NCBI GenBank assembly: GCA_024364735.1
Contig: JAGFNQ010007692.1
Span: forward strand, 19,640-83,639
Length of the DNA: 64,000 nucleotides
From: Boesenbergia rotunda
Lineage: Eukaryota > Streptophyta > Magnoliopsida > Zingiberales > Zingiberaceae
Direction of reading: 5' to 3'
Positions within the stretch are counted from its first letter, which is position 1, and every line of letters starts with the position of its first letter. This document shows, piece after piece, positions 34,004 to 43,924 of the stretch. The translations under genes and the position numbers were made by a program. Below the pieces are notes generated by a model, which saw only the letters and a program-made list of their open reading frames with translations, searched no databases and was not told the DNA's origin.

Positions 34004-36025
34004 CTAAGGCTGAATCACTTGGCTAGGGTCGTGAATACACTTCTTCAGCATAGAGACATGAAAGGTACTGTGGATAGCTGACATATCCTCTGGCAAGTCC
34101 AGCTCATAGGCTACTTTCCCAACTCTCTTTATAATCTTGTAGGGTCCTATGTAGCGAGGACTTAGCTTGCCCTTCTTGCCAAATCTCACCACTCCCTTCA
34201 TGGGAGCGACCTTGAGAAATACTGAATCTCCAACTTGGAATTCAAGTGGTCTACGGCGTGTGTCAGCATAACTTTTCTGTCTACTCTGGGCAGTCTCAAT
34301 CCTCTGGCGGATCGTCTGGATAGCCTGAGCGGTCTCATCTATAAGCTCAGTCTGGCTGCCTAATCCTGACTCCATCTCTTTCTTCTCACCAGCTTCTTGC
34401 CAACATATGGGTGATCTACATTTCCTGCCATATAATGCCTCATAAGGTGCCATCCTGATGGTGGCCTGATAGCTATTGTTGTAGGCAAACTCAGCTAAGC
34501 ACAGAAATTTGCACCAACTACCTTTAAAGTCCAATGCACAAGCCCTGAGCATGTCTTCTAAAATCTGATTTACTCTCTCTGTCTGTCCATCTGTCTGGGG
34601 ATGGAAAGCTGTGCTGAACTGAAGTCTGGTGCCTAGGGCGTCCTGAACACACTTCCAAAAATGGGAGGTGAATCGCCCATCTCTGTCAGACACGATCGAC
34701 CTCGGAACTCCGTGAAGCCTGATCACTTCTTTCACGTACAGCTGTGCTAATTGCTCTACTGAATGTGATAACTTGATGGCTATGAAGTGGGCAGACTTGG
34801 TCAACCTGTCCACTATCACCCATATTGCATCATGTCCATGGGTGGTTCTTGGAAGACCTGTGATAAAGTCCATGGATATTTCTTCCCACTTCCACTCTGG
34901 AATGGGAAGTGGCTGTAGAACTCCTCCTGGTCTCTGGTGCTCTGCTTTGACTCTCTGGCAGGTCAAGCAGGTACTGATATATCTGGCCACGTCTCGCTTG
35001 AGTCCAGACCACCAGAACCTTTGTCTTAAATCTTGGTACATCTTGGTAGAACCAGGATGCATAGAGTACGGGGTACTGTGGGCTTCTTCTAAAATATTCC
35101 TTCTTAGTTCCTCATCATTGGGGACGCAAAGGCGGTCTCCAAAATAGAGGATGCCACTATCTGATACTCGAAACTCTGAATTTTCTACCTCTTGGATCCC
35201 CTGCTTGATCTTCTGGATTTCCGAGTCTTGACTTTGCTTTCTTTGTATATCCACAAGCAAGGTTGACTCTAGAGTCAATGCAGAAAGTTGCCCAATTATT
35301 ACCTCGACTCCAAAATCCTTTATTTCCTTCTGAAGTGGTAGAGACAGTGATGATAGGGACATTAATGCTGCACCGGATTTTCTGCTCAGTGCATCTGCCA
35401 CTTTATTAGCTTTACCTGGGTGGTAGAGGATTTCACAGTCATAATCTTTGACCAACTCTAGCCACCTGCGCTGCCTCATATTCAGGTCCTTCTGAGTGAA
35501 GAAGTACTTCAAACTCTGATGGTCTGTGAAGATTCTGCACTGCACTCCATACAGGTAGTGTCTCCAAAGCTTCAGTGCAAAAACCACAGCTGCTAGCTCA
35601 AGGTCGTGGGTAGGGTAATTCTTCTCATAGTCCTTGAGCTGTCTGGAGGCATATGCTATTACTTTACCATCTTGCATGAGGACAGCTCCAAGGCCCATCT
35701 TGGATGCATCACTGTAGATGTCAAAGGCCTTGTCACTCTCTGGAATAGTCAGGATGGGAGCACTGGTCAATCTCTTCTTCAGCTCTAGAAAACTGTGCTC
35801 GCATTTATCTGACCATTCAAACTTCTTGTTCTTTCTGGTCAAGGCTGTGAGTGGAGAGGCTATCCTGGAAAAGTCCTCCACAAATTTTCTGTAATATCCT
35901 GCCAGGCCTAAGAAGCTTCTGATCTCACTGGCATTCTTGGGTCTACACCAGTTGCTGACTGCTTCTATCTTGGCTGGATCAACTTGAATGCCTTCTTTGG
36001 ATACAATGTGACCTAGGAAAGTCAC
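34004..36025 (-). CDS. L pol: RT thumb, RNase H and integrase
   Basis: 673 open codons. Residues 1-90 are the RT thumb/connection (TFLGHIVSKEGI, FLGLAGYYRKFVEDFS). RNase H follows (DIYSDASKMGLGAV at about 102, ELAAVVFALKLWRHYL, TDHQSLKY, and ADALSR near 210). The integrase has an HHCC finger (H316 to C356, CLTCQRVK) and a DD35E core with D386 in SMDFITG, D447 in VSDRDGRF and E483 in GQTERVN. An IN C-terminal segment (GPYKIIKRVGKVAYELDLP) ends the frame. It is unusually well preserved for this window. The true protein would begin far upstream in RT, now missing. Confidence 0.9.
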   Translation of the reverse strand: MTFLGHIVSKEGIQVDPAKIEAVSNWCRPKNASEIRSFLGLAGYYRKFVEDFSRIASPLTALTRKNKKFEWSDKCEHSFLELKKRLTSAPILTIPESDKAFDIYSDASKMGLGAVLMQDGKVIAYASRQLKDYEKNYPTHDLELAAVVFALKLWRHYLYGVQCRIFTDHQSLKYFFTQKDLNMRQRRWLELVKDYDCEILYHPGKANKVADALSRKSGAALMSLSSLSLPLQKEIKDFGVEVIIGQLSALTLESTLLVDIQRKQSQDSEIQKIKQGIQEVENSEFRVSDSGILYFGDRLCVPNDEELRRNILEEAHSTPYSMHPGSTKMYQDLRQRFWWSGLKRDVARYISTCLTCQRVKAEHQRPGGVLQPLPIPEWKWEEISMDFITGLPRTTHGHDAIWVIVDRLTKSAHFIAIKLSHSVEQLAQLYVKEVIRLHGVPRSIVSDRDGRFTSHFWKCVQDALGTRLQFSTAFHPQTDGQTERVNQILEDMLRACALDFKGSWCKFLCLAEFAYNNSYQATIRMAPYEALYGRKCRSPICWQEAGEKKEMESGLGSQTELIDETAQAIQTIRQRIETAQSRQKSYADTRRRPLEFQVGDSVFLKVAPMKGVVRFGKKGKLSPRYIGPYKIIKRVGKVAYELDLPEDMSAIHSTFHVSMLKKCIHDPSQVIQP

Positions 36026-36031
36026 CCTGAT

Positions 36032-36230
36032 CTAGCCAAAACTCACACTTGAGAATTTTGCATAAAGCTTCTCCTGCTGAAGGATCTGCAGCACTATCCT
36101 CAAGTGGGTTGCATGGTCCTCTGGAGTCTGTGAGTATATGAGAATATCATCAATAAATACAATGACGAATTTATCGAGATACTCCTGAAGATGTGGTTCA
36201 TCAGCTCCATGAAGACTGCTGGAGCATTGG
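36032..36230 (-). pseudogene. L reverse transcriptase fragment with catalytic FIDD
   Basis: Contains VIVFIDDILIYS, the palm active-site motif of Gypsy RT, followed by HLRIVLQILQQEKLYAKF. Upstream, the typical NAPA-F-LMN segment is visible in a different frame (near 36180-36230), and another indel near 36035 separates it from the long frame at 36025. The fragment ends exactly at the ambiguous base. Confidence 0.85.
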
Positions 36231-36231
36231 N
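36231..36231. other. Single ambiguous base (N) at an element-to-element junction
   Basis: The only N in the window. To its left lies minus-strand Gypsy RT; to its right plus-strand Copia gag begins in mid-gene. Both are broken at the same base without LTR ends or TSD. Confidence 0.95.
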
Positions 36232-36825
36232 CCTCAAATGCGGCTTTCATCATCTTCGGATGATGAAGAGGTAACTTCTCCCGAGCTTGAAAAGTGTTAT
36301 AGAGCAATTGCATGTTTAACTAGTATGCTTAAGAAAGTCAAAATAAGGTTAAAGCATTGCAATTAGAAATTGATCAATTGAAAGCTCTAGGGATGATAAC
36401 ATTGATGATTTGCATGTTGAATTGTAGAAGATGAAATTAAATCATTGAAACTTGAATTGAAAATTTGAAATCCTCTAAGGTTGAGGAAGTCAATGATTTG
36501 CATGATGAATTGCTAGTAGAGGAAAACCAATCATTGAAGAGTGAAGTTGAGAAGCTCAAGAATATTCTTGGGAAGTTCTCAACTAGCTCTAAGACCCTAG
36601 ATATGATCCTAAATGCCCAAAGGGCAGTTTACAATAGGGCCGGTATTGGTTACCGCCCAAGAACCCTCATTTGTGTCTCTCATGTCTAGGACTGACATGA
36701 GACAATCTAGGACACCCAAGACTCAAAAGAAAGTTGTCAAGGCATGGGTGCCTAAGTCATGTTTAGTTGATGCTTTAGGTCCCAAGGTTTGGGTACCTAA
36801 AACTTCTATTTTTCGAATTGTGTAG
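36232..36825 (+). pseudogene. A2 Gag C-terminal tail
   Basis: Matches the last 200 or so codons of A1 Gag: acidic Ser-rich segment, then coiled-coil (ENQSLKSEVEKLKNIL) and the Gag-Pol link with AWVPKSCLVDALGPKVWVPK. Multiple indels against A1, mostly in short runs of one base, break the frame (36465-36689 and 36613-36825 are the open parts). The zinc knuckle and capsid core are missing because the copy is cut at 36231. Confidence 0.82.
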
Positions 36826-36828
36826 GTT

Positions 36829-37130
36829 ATGATTGAGGGGGAGCATCTATCAACTTGGTTCGTTGATAGTGGATGCTCCAAACACATGACCGGGGATAGA
36901 TCATTGTTTACCACACTTCACAAGAAAAGTAGAGGTAATGTATCATTTGGTAACAATGGTAGTCTTAAGGTCATAGGAATAGGAGACATTCAAATATCCG
37001 AATGTCTTAGAATTTAAATGTCCTTCTAGTCAAGGGGATGAAATTTAATCTCCTAAGTGTCAGTCAATTGTGTGACACGGGTTACACAATTGACTTCCAA
37101 CCAAGTCAATGTCTAGTTAGACAAAATGAC
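36829..37130 (+). pseudogene. A2 protease
   Basis: Same protein as 1655-1948: FVDSGCSKHMTG motif near residue 11. A frame break at about 37015-37037 splits it (A1 has one extra base there). It continues as MKFNLLSVSQLCDTGYTIDF. Confidence 0.87.
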
Positions 37131-37931
37131 ACCTTGGACACAGTACTAGTAGGAACAAGAGTAGACAATATTTATCAAGTTTCATTTAAAAGTGCTACTA
37201 ATGTTTCTGCTAAGTGTTTCATGTCAAGAGAAGAAGAGTCCACCCTTTGGCACCAGAGATTAGCTCATGTGAACATGAAGAACATCCGGAAGTTGGCCAA
37301 CAAGGGTTAGTCCGTGGCTTACCAAGCATCAAGTATTGAGAAAGACAAACTTTGTGATGCATGTCAAATGGGTAAGCAAACAAAATCTGCACATAAAGGT
37401 AAAAGTGCTGTAAGTACTTCCAATGCATTAGATTTACTTCACATGGATCTATTTGATTGTAGTACCATCATATCATTGAATGGAAGTAGATATTGCTTTG
37501 TTATCATTGATGATTTTACTAGATACACATGGACTTACTTTTTAAAATATAAGGACCAAACCTTAGATGTTTTCATTTCTTTTTGTAGAAGAGTTGAAAA
37601 TGAAAATCATTAACCATTAAGACAATTAGAAGTGATCATGGAGGTGAATTTCAAAATCAAAGGTTTTAGAATTTTGTCAAGATAGGGGTTATAGACATGA
37701 GTTCTCTACTCCTAGAACACCACAACAAAATGGTGTTGTAGAGAGGAAGAACCGTGTACTTCAAGAGGCTGCACGAAGCATGCTTAATGAGTACTCACTC
37801 CCGAGTTACTTATGGGCTGAAGCTGTAAATACAGCTTGCTATGTGCAAAATCGAGTCCTCATCCATAGGTTTTTAGGAAAGACTCCCATGAACTTTGGTT
37901 TGGGAAACCACCTACGGTTAAACACCTTAGG
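37131..37931 (+). pseudogene. A2 integrase
   Basis: GAG_pre-integrase finger (LWHQRLAHVN; CDACQMGKQ) and rve core with LLHMDLF, RSDHGGEF and VVERKN as in A1. The frame is broken at about 37305, 37613 and 37665. At the last two sites A2 has a run of T or A one base shorter than A1. Confidence 0.87.
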
Positions 37932-38516
37932 GTGTTTGGTTGTAAGGTGTTCATCCTAAACACCAAGGATCACCTTGGAAAGTTCACGGCAAAGGCTGAT
38001 GAAGGGATACTAGTCGGGTACTCCCTCGTTAGTAAAGCCTACCGAGTCTACAACAAGAAATCTAGACTGGTTGAAGAATCTTCTGACGTTGTCTTTGAGG
38101 AAATTCCAAAAGTCAATGGTCAACCAGAAGATGAAGTCCAATTCGAACTTAGGAGACTAAGTTTGAATGAGAGTCCAAATGCTGTTGATGGTAATGAATC
38201 CGATGACGGTGAGCCTAGACAATCCGTTGATCAGCCGGATCCTGAGGCTGAACTTGTGTCTAGTGAACCCGTTCAAGAAGCACCACCAACACCAAGGCAA
38301 ACTAGATTAGCCTCTAGTCATCCCCAAGACCAAATTGTTGGAGACATCCATCATGGGGTTCGGACTAGGTCATTCTTCCGGAATGAGGCTAACGAAGTTG
38401 CCCTAATTTCCGAAATTGAACCTAGGAAAATTGATGAAGCATTAAATGATCCCGATTGGATCATTGCAATGCAAGATGAACTAGGTCAATTCGAAAGGAG
38501 TCAAGTTTGGACTTAG
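37932..38516 (+). CDS. A2 pol linker between integrase and RT
   Basis: 194 codons equivalent to A1 843-260. It opens with FGCKVFILNTKDHLGKF (the integrase C-terminal zone) and includes the acidic, proline-containing linker and the RT entry WIIAMQDELGQFERSQVW. It ends one codon early because of a one-base loss in a GGG run at about 38511, after which RT continues in another frame. Confidence 0.85.
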   Translation: MFGCKVFILNTKDHLGKFTAKADEGILVGYSLVSKAYRVYNKKSRLVEESSDVVFEEIPKVNGQPEDEVQFELRRLSLNESPNAVDGNESDDGEPRQSVDQPDPEAELVSSEPVQEAPPTPRQTRLASSHPQDQIVGDIHHGVRTRSFFRNEANEVALISEIEPRKIDEALNDPDWIIAMQDELGQFERSQVWT

Positions 38517-39943
38517 TCCCTAGACCTAAGAAGACCACCATCATTGGAACCAAATGGGTCTTCAAGAACAAATTGAACCATAAGGGAGAAATCATTAGAA
38601 ACAAGGCACGCTTGGTAGCCAAGGGCTACAGTCAAGTTGAAGGCCTTGATTATGATGAGACTTATGCTCCCGTGGCACGATTAGAGTCCATCCGATTGAT
38701 GCTCGCATTTGCAGCACATCGTGGCTTCAAATTATACCAAATGGATGTCAAATCGGCCTTCCTAAATGGTTTGATTAAAGAAGAGGTCTATGTCGAACAA
38801 CCTCCGGGGTTTGAGAGTACCGAATTTCCAAACCACGTGTTCAAGCTCAAAAAGGCACTTTATGGCCTTAAACAAGCACCCCGAGCTTGGTATGAGCGGT
38901 TGTCGACATTCTTGATTGAAAAGGGCTTCGTTAGAGGTCAAATAGACCCTACACTATTTCTACGAAGAGATGGTGACAATATATTTGTAGCCCAAGTATA
39001 TGTCGATGACATAATTTGTGGCTCAAACAATAAGGGCTATTTAAGTGAATTCATTGGACACATGGAGAGTGAGTTTGAAATGAGTCTAGTGGGAGAGTTG
39101 ACTTTCTTCCTTGGACTTGAAATCAAGCAAACTCGCGATGGTATCCATGTGCACCAATCAAAGTATACACAAGAAATGCTTCGAAAATTTAACATGAGTG
39201 ATTCAAAAGAGGTAACCACTCCCATGGCTACAAACACAAGATTAGACCATGATGAGAGTGGTAAACCCGTTGATTTAACTCAATATCGAAGCATGATAGG
39301 CAGTTTGCTATACCTTACAGCTAGTCGACCGGATATCCTATTTGCTGTGGGTATGTGCGCTAGGTATCAAGTTTGTGCCAAGGAATCTCACTTAATTGCT
39401 GTTAAGCAAATTCTGAGATATCTCAAGGGCACAATTGGTGTCGGTCTATGGTACCCCCGTACCGAATCTTTTGATTTAATTGGCTATACGGATTCCGACT
39501 ACGCTGGATGTAAGTTGGACCGGAAAAGCTCTAGTGTGGGTTGCCAATTCTTAGGTTCGTCCTTAGTAAGTTGGTCGAGTCGGAAGCAATATTGTGTTGC
39601 TCTTTCCACGACCGAGGCAGAATATATCGCCATGGGAGAGAGTGTATCGCAATTGTTATGGATGATTCATACCTTAGAGGACTATGGATTGAGTTACAAG
39701 GGTGTGCAAGTGTTATGTGATAACACTAGCACAATTAACCTAACCAAGAATCCAGTCCATCATTCTAGGACCAAACATATTGAGGTGCGTCACCATTTCA
39801 TTAGGGATCATGTAGCTAGGGGAGATATTGTACTCTCTCATGTAGAGTCCAAATCAAACCTAGCCGACATTTTCACTAAACCACTTCCCGAAAATGAATT
39901 TAGTTTCCTAAGACGGGAGTTGGGAATGTGTCGTGCTTCATAG
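38507..39943 (+). CDS. A2 reverse transcriptase and RNase H
   Basis: 478 codons, the best-kept Copia gene in the window. RVT_2 motifs: WVFKNKLNHKGE, YQMDVKSAFLNG (residues 77-88), LYGLKQAPRAWY, and the catalytic YVDD at 165-168, followed by FFLGLEI and the RNase H domain (YTDSDYAGCKLDRKS, TTEAEYIAMGE, CDNTSTINL, HHFIRDHV). The stop is at 39941-39943, after GMCRAS. It converts element RNA to DNA and degrades the RNA template. The native frame joins the linker upstream through the indel at about 38511; the ATG at 38507 is not the real start. Confidence 0.93.
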   Translation: MDLVPRPKKTTIIGTKWVFKNKLNHKGEIIRNKARLVAKGYSQVEGLDYDETYAPVARLESIRLMLAFAAHRGFKLYQMDVKSAFLNGLIKEEVYVEQPPGFESTEFPNHVFKLKKALYGLKQAPRAWYERLSTFLIEKGFVRGQIDPTLFLRRDGDNIFVAQVYVDDIICGSNNKGYLSEFIGHMESEFEMSLVGELTFFLGLEIKQTRDGIHVHQSKYTQEMLRKFNMSDSKEVTTPMATNTRLDHDESGKPVDLTQYRSMIGSLLYLTASRPDILFAVGMCARYQVCAKESHLIAVKQILRYLKGTIGVGLWYPRTESFDLIGYTDSDYAGCKLDRKSSSVGCQFLGSSLVSWSSRKQYCVALSTTEAEYIAMGESVSQLLWMIHTLEDYGLSYKGVQVLCDNTSTINLTKNPVHHSRTKHIEVRHHFIRDHVARGDIVLSHVESKSNLADIFTKPLPENEFSFLRRELGMCRAS

Positions 39944-40475
39944 GGTTGAGTTGCATTAAAACCCTCCATGATTATTTTAAATTGTTGGGGAACAATTGGG
40001 TAACTTTGGGGACATCTCATACAAACTATAAGGTTTAACAAAATGTTTTTGTTTGCTAGATATGGGGTGAGATGTTAGGATCAACTCAATTTCTCAAAAT
40101 GTCATTGCATCCCTTGAGAAATTAAGTTGACGAGATAATAATCACGGTGGTGACCAAGTATGGGGAAAACCAATGCATAACATATGTGTATTTGGCTCTA
40201 TGATCATACTTGGACATTCCAATCAAGGAAACTTGATTGGAAACCCGAATTTGATACAAACTTAATTGAAATTGCTTGAATGATTGTTGATTGAGTTTGA
40301 TTCCATTTGGATGGGTCAAAGTGATTGTTGAACCTATAAGGACCTTTGATACTTACTCAGGGATCAATTTTAGTCATGAGATCATGTCCAAGTTCGACAA
40401 ACTTCATCAGATCTCGTTGGAAAAATTCTGAAATTCTGAAACTGAACATTTCAGTTCGTATCAGGGAGTATCAGG
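39944..40475 (+). other. A2 post-pol spacer
   Basis: No coding region seen. Leads from the pol stop to the internal palindromic array. It includes the long TTGGGGAACAATTGGG-type stretch near 39983 that looks like an untranslated tail. Confidence 0.7.
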
Positions 40476-40890
40476 AACCCTGATCGGTCACCGGACCGAT
40501 CAGGCCTAGGGCTGATCGGTCTCCGGACCGATCTGGTTCCATCCTGTAACGATCGGTCCACAGACCGATCGGAGGGCCAGCAGTGACTCTCCGAACTTTT
40601 TGACCCAGGGTTCTGAGCCATCCTGGATCGGTCCCTAGACCGATTTGGAACCCTGTGGGGATCGGTCCACAGACCGATCAGGGAGCTCAGAGGTTTCTCT
40701 CCGGACCCTACTGTTCGTGTCCTGATCGGTCACCCGACCGATCAGGAGCGCGTCTGATCGGTCACCCGGCCGATCAGCATCCGGTCAGTCCGATCAGGCT
40801 GTAGCCTGATCGGTCTAGGTGCGATCAGATCGAGCGGTGATCCGTTCAGACGCATTAAATTCTGGTTGGTGGACCGATCCACCAACCGAT
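40476..40890 (+). promoter_or_regulatory. A2 internal array of GATCGGTC boxes upstream of the third ORF
   Basis: About nine palindromes GATCGGTC-4/5 nt-GACCGATC (near 40482, 40514, 40550, 40626, 40660, 40722, 40755, 40805 and 40872). The box core is the one used in the LTR of the same element, while the spacer bases differ (CACCG, TCCG, CACAG). It lies about 220 bp upstream of the third-ORF start codon. Sireviruses with an env-like gene are known to carry extra boxes at this place. No strong TATA is seen. Confidence 0.8.
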
Positions 40891-41104
40891 TAACTTCACG
40901 AAAACCTCTTATCGGCCGAATCCTAGCGCCGAAACCTCCTCAGTGCTCTCCCCTTCCTCTTGCGAGTGAGCTCTTGCGGTTCTGAGGGGATCTTCCGAGT
41001 CACGTTACGTCCCTCTCTCACGGAGAGACCTTGCGACCAGTTCTTGCGCCGGGAGTCTCTTCCTGCGCACGTTTTCTTCCTCTCAACTTCCAAGAACGAC
41101 ACCA

Positions 41105-42740
41105 ATGGCACCAAAGTGAGTTTTGCCTTAACTTCTCCCTTCGAATCATGTCATGGATTATATTGAGAAGCCAATCATATTTTGGTTTTGCTCTTGTTCT
41201 TGCTGTTGTACCATGACCCTATGGTTTTGGCCGTGACCTTACTTTCTCGTCTTATGTCAATGATCAAACCTTAAACCAAATGTGTCTTTTGATCATTGTG
41301 TCTTGGTTGCATTCTCTGATTGGGTCCTATCTGGTATGATCAATTCTTGATTCATTCTATGTTCATCTTGCTCAAATTGATTAAATTATGTGTATGACCA
41401 ATTCAATCCTTTAGAAAGTCTTCCAAGGGCAAGGAAGCTGCTGAGGGCAGCTCGAGGGGGAAAGCCCCTTCCTCCTCTGCCCCTTCCAGAAGGCCACAGC
41501 CTTCTTCTAGCTCCAGGTTCCCAAATGCGGCCTGTGAACAGGCCTTTCAAGCAAGGACCTTCAAACTATTACCCTGTCGATCCATTGATGTTCCTTTCCT
41601 GACTGAGTACTGTCCCTCTGTCATGGAGATTGTCACTTACTACAATCTGGGTTTTCTTCTTTCCTTGGAACGGACCATAAATTACGACCTAGTCTCTGAA
41701 TTCTACAACAACCTACAACAAGGTCCTCAAGGGGATTCGAGTTCACTACTCGTGTCGGGAAGATGAACCTCGATTTTTCATATGAGATTTTAGCAGAGTA
41801 CTTAGGTGGTCGACGGTCACCTAACCTCTATTCAATCTATCCCGAGCTCCCTGATCCTCTGCTAGCACCGTTCGCAGATGTTACCCCTGACTCTATCTAT
41901 CAGCACTTCTTCGGTCATCCTCGCCCTGCCGGGCTTGATGAGTTGGGTCCAGTTTTTCCTACTTTTGCAGCCCTTCGACTTGCTCCAGCTGACTACGTCC
42001 TTTTCAAGATCATTACAAATTGCATCTTACCCATTACTTCAAAGCCTTTGGCCGAGATCCGACCCTACCACTGCCTTATGCTCTACGGCATGCATTGCCG
42101 GATGGACTTTGATATCATGGAGAGCATTTTTCAGTCTATCCTATCCTACCGTGAGCCTAGCCGTCGCACGGTTTATATGCCTTTTGGTCATATCATCACT
42201 GATTGGCTTATGTCAGTTGGTGTTGATGTCACCAAGGGCAGGACCGTGCCCATGGTTAAGCAAGATTGTCGTTTGGGTCGGCGGGCTTTTGCAAAGTCTG
42301 GTATTATCATTCGTGAGCGCGATGGGGTCTTGGTGTGGAAGGATGGACGCGGACTTGGTGATCTTCCTGGAGGGGCACTGCATTTTCAGGCACCACACGA
42401 GGCTCCTCCTGCTGACGCCGAGTATGACGACGAGCCGGAGCCTGATCTGCGCTGGCAGATCTCAGAGCTGGATCAGACGCTACAGGAGGTTATTCAGTTG
42501 GGGGCGACAGATCGCGAGGAGTTTCGGTCGGGCTTTCGCTCCCTCGATTGCCGCCTGACCAGGATCGAGACCGAGGTCTCAGGGACCCGTACACTCCAGC
42601 AGACATGGTATGATGAGTGGCGCAGCCACACATTTCCAGGAGGTGCACCTCCTTCGAGTACTGCACCAGGGTCCTTTGCTCCTACTGATACCACGATGGA
42701 TGATCTCGTGGACGATGACGACCCTCCCGCTGATGTCTGA
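41105..42740 (+). pseudogene. A2 third ORF (env-position gene), probable intron 41116-41414
   Basis: The inferred gene has exon 1 at 41105-41115 (ATG GCA CCA AA), a 299-bp U-rich intron with GTGAGT donor and CCTTTAG acceptor, and exon 2 from 41415. Exon 2 is open to 41766, then a one-base frameshift near 41730 leads into the long frame 41763-42740. The N-terminus is basic and Ser-rich. The body has PYHCLMLYGMH and MPFGHIITDWLM, resembling the 'putative plant transposon protein' family. The C-terminus is a coiled coil (RWQISELDQTLQEV...) and an Asp-rich tail. No signal peptide or membrane span is visible, so an envelope role is doubtful. Element B has a homologue with an intron at the same place. 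Confidence 0.72.
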
Positions 42741-43396
42741 GCCTGGATGTTTCCTACTTTTCTCTGTGGTCTGTATGGATAATTTGTGTGACTCTCAGGC
42801 TGTATGCCCTGCGACTTGACTATTGTGGCCTTGTGCCACACGTATCTTGCTCTTGATGCATGTGTCCTGCATCTTGCTACTTTTCTGATGTTTATGCTTT
42901 GACTTGTCTAACTTTACCTCACATGCTTATCTAATCTTAGTATGTCTATTGTTGATGCCATGATTGTTTATATGAGTTTTATCTGCATGTTTGCTACATT
43001 GCCATGTTCATGCTTATAATGCCATGTCTAGTTGATACATATGATTGTCATGACATGCTTTGTGAGTTGTTACTTCCTGTTCGTATGATGCATGTGATTG
43101 CTATATCTTGCTCTATCTTTTTCACATGTGTTCATATGGTTATTCTACAACCTATCACATCTTTGTTGATTTGGGATACCCCTAGGGTTGAGGGGGAGTT
43201 TGGTTTAGACTTAACAGCCCTTCTAGACCCCTTTTCGGTGTTCGACAAAGGGGGAGAGAGTGTGGATTGGTTAAGTTTAGAATGATCATGTTGTAGGGGG
43301 AGGATCTGGATTCCCCTATGATTCTAAATGTTGGAAAACTTGATTGAGAATCCCTAAACTTAAAATCGGATTGTCAAACAACAAAAAGGGGGAGAT
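42741..43396 (+). other. A2 3' spacer with clustered polypurine tracts
   Basis: Non-coding. Purine-tract copies lie near 43190 (TTGAGGGGGAGTTTGG), 43248 (AAAGGGGGAGAGAG), 43295 (TAGGGGGAGGATC) and the terminal one at 43384-43396 (AAAAAGGGGGAGAT) touching the LTR. Multiple PPTs are a known Sirevirus trait. Confidence 0.85.
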
Positions 43397-43924
43397 TGTT
43401 GATGCAGTCTGGCCCTGATTGCTGTTTTGGTGTTGACAAACGATTTTAGTTTAGGTTGATAATTATGGATGATGATTAAGTCCTGATCGAGGATCAGGCA
43501 TGGTATGGAAAATCCTAGCTTGGAGGGCTAGGTGTTGGAAAATCCTAATCTGGGAGGTTAGGTGTTGAAAGTCCTAGCTTGGAGGGCTAGGTGTGTGAAA
43601 AGTCCTAATTCGGAAGAGGTGGGTGAAAAGTCCTAGCTTGGAGGGCTAGGTGAAAAGTCCTGACTTGGAGGGTTAGGTGCAAATTCCCATCTTGGAGAAT
43701 TAGGTGAAAAAGTCCTGGCTTGGAGGGTCAGGTCCTAGCTTGGAGGGCTAGGTTTGGAAAAGTCCTAATTCGGAAGGGTTGGGTGAAAAGTCCTAGCTTG
43801 GAGGGCTAGGTGAAAAGTCCTAACTTGGAGGGTTAGGTGCAAATTCCCAACTTGGAGAGTTAGGTGAAAAATCCTTAGCTTGGAGGGCTAAGGTGGATGA
43901 AAACTTAGCTTGGAGGGCTAAGTT

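Larger units (their letters stand above)
31445..36230 (-). mobile_element. Chromovirus L (Gypsy, Tekay/Del-like), 3' part
   Basis: Minus-strand element inserted in the right LTR of D (probable TSD catct, 31440-31444). It comprises the 3' LTR (31445-33782), a PPT, a chromodomain-like tail, integrase, RNase H and the C-terminal third of RT. It is cut off at the N at 36231, within the RT just upstream of the catalytic FIDD motif. The chromodomain position and TGTAACG LTR ends indicate a chromovirus. Confidence 0.9.

Noticed and set aside
41763..42740. 325-codon frame as a possible host gene
   Set aside because: It lies between Sirevirus pol and the PPT cluster/3' LTR of A2, in element sense, and has a homologue in the same place in element B. 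It is an element gene.
41105..42740. Calling the third ORF an envelope glycoprotein
   Set aside because: Only its position is env-like. I see no signal peptide, membrane span or glycoprotein-like features, but a basic N-terminus, coiled coil and acidic tail.
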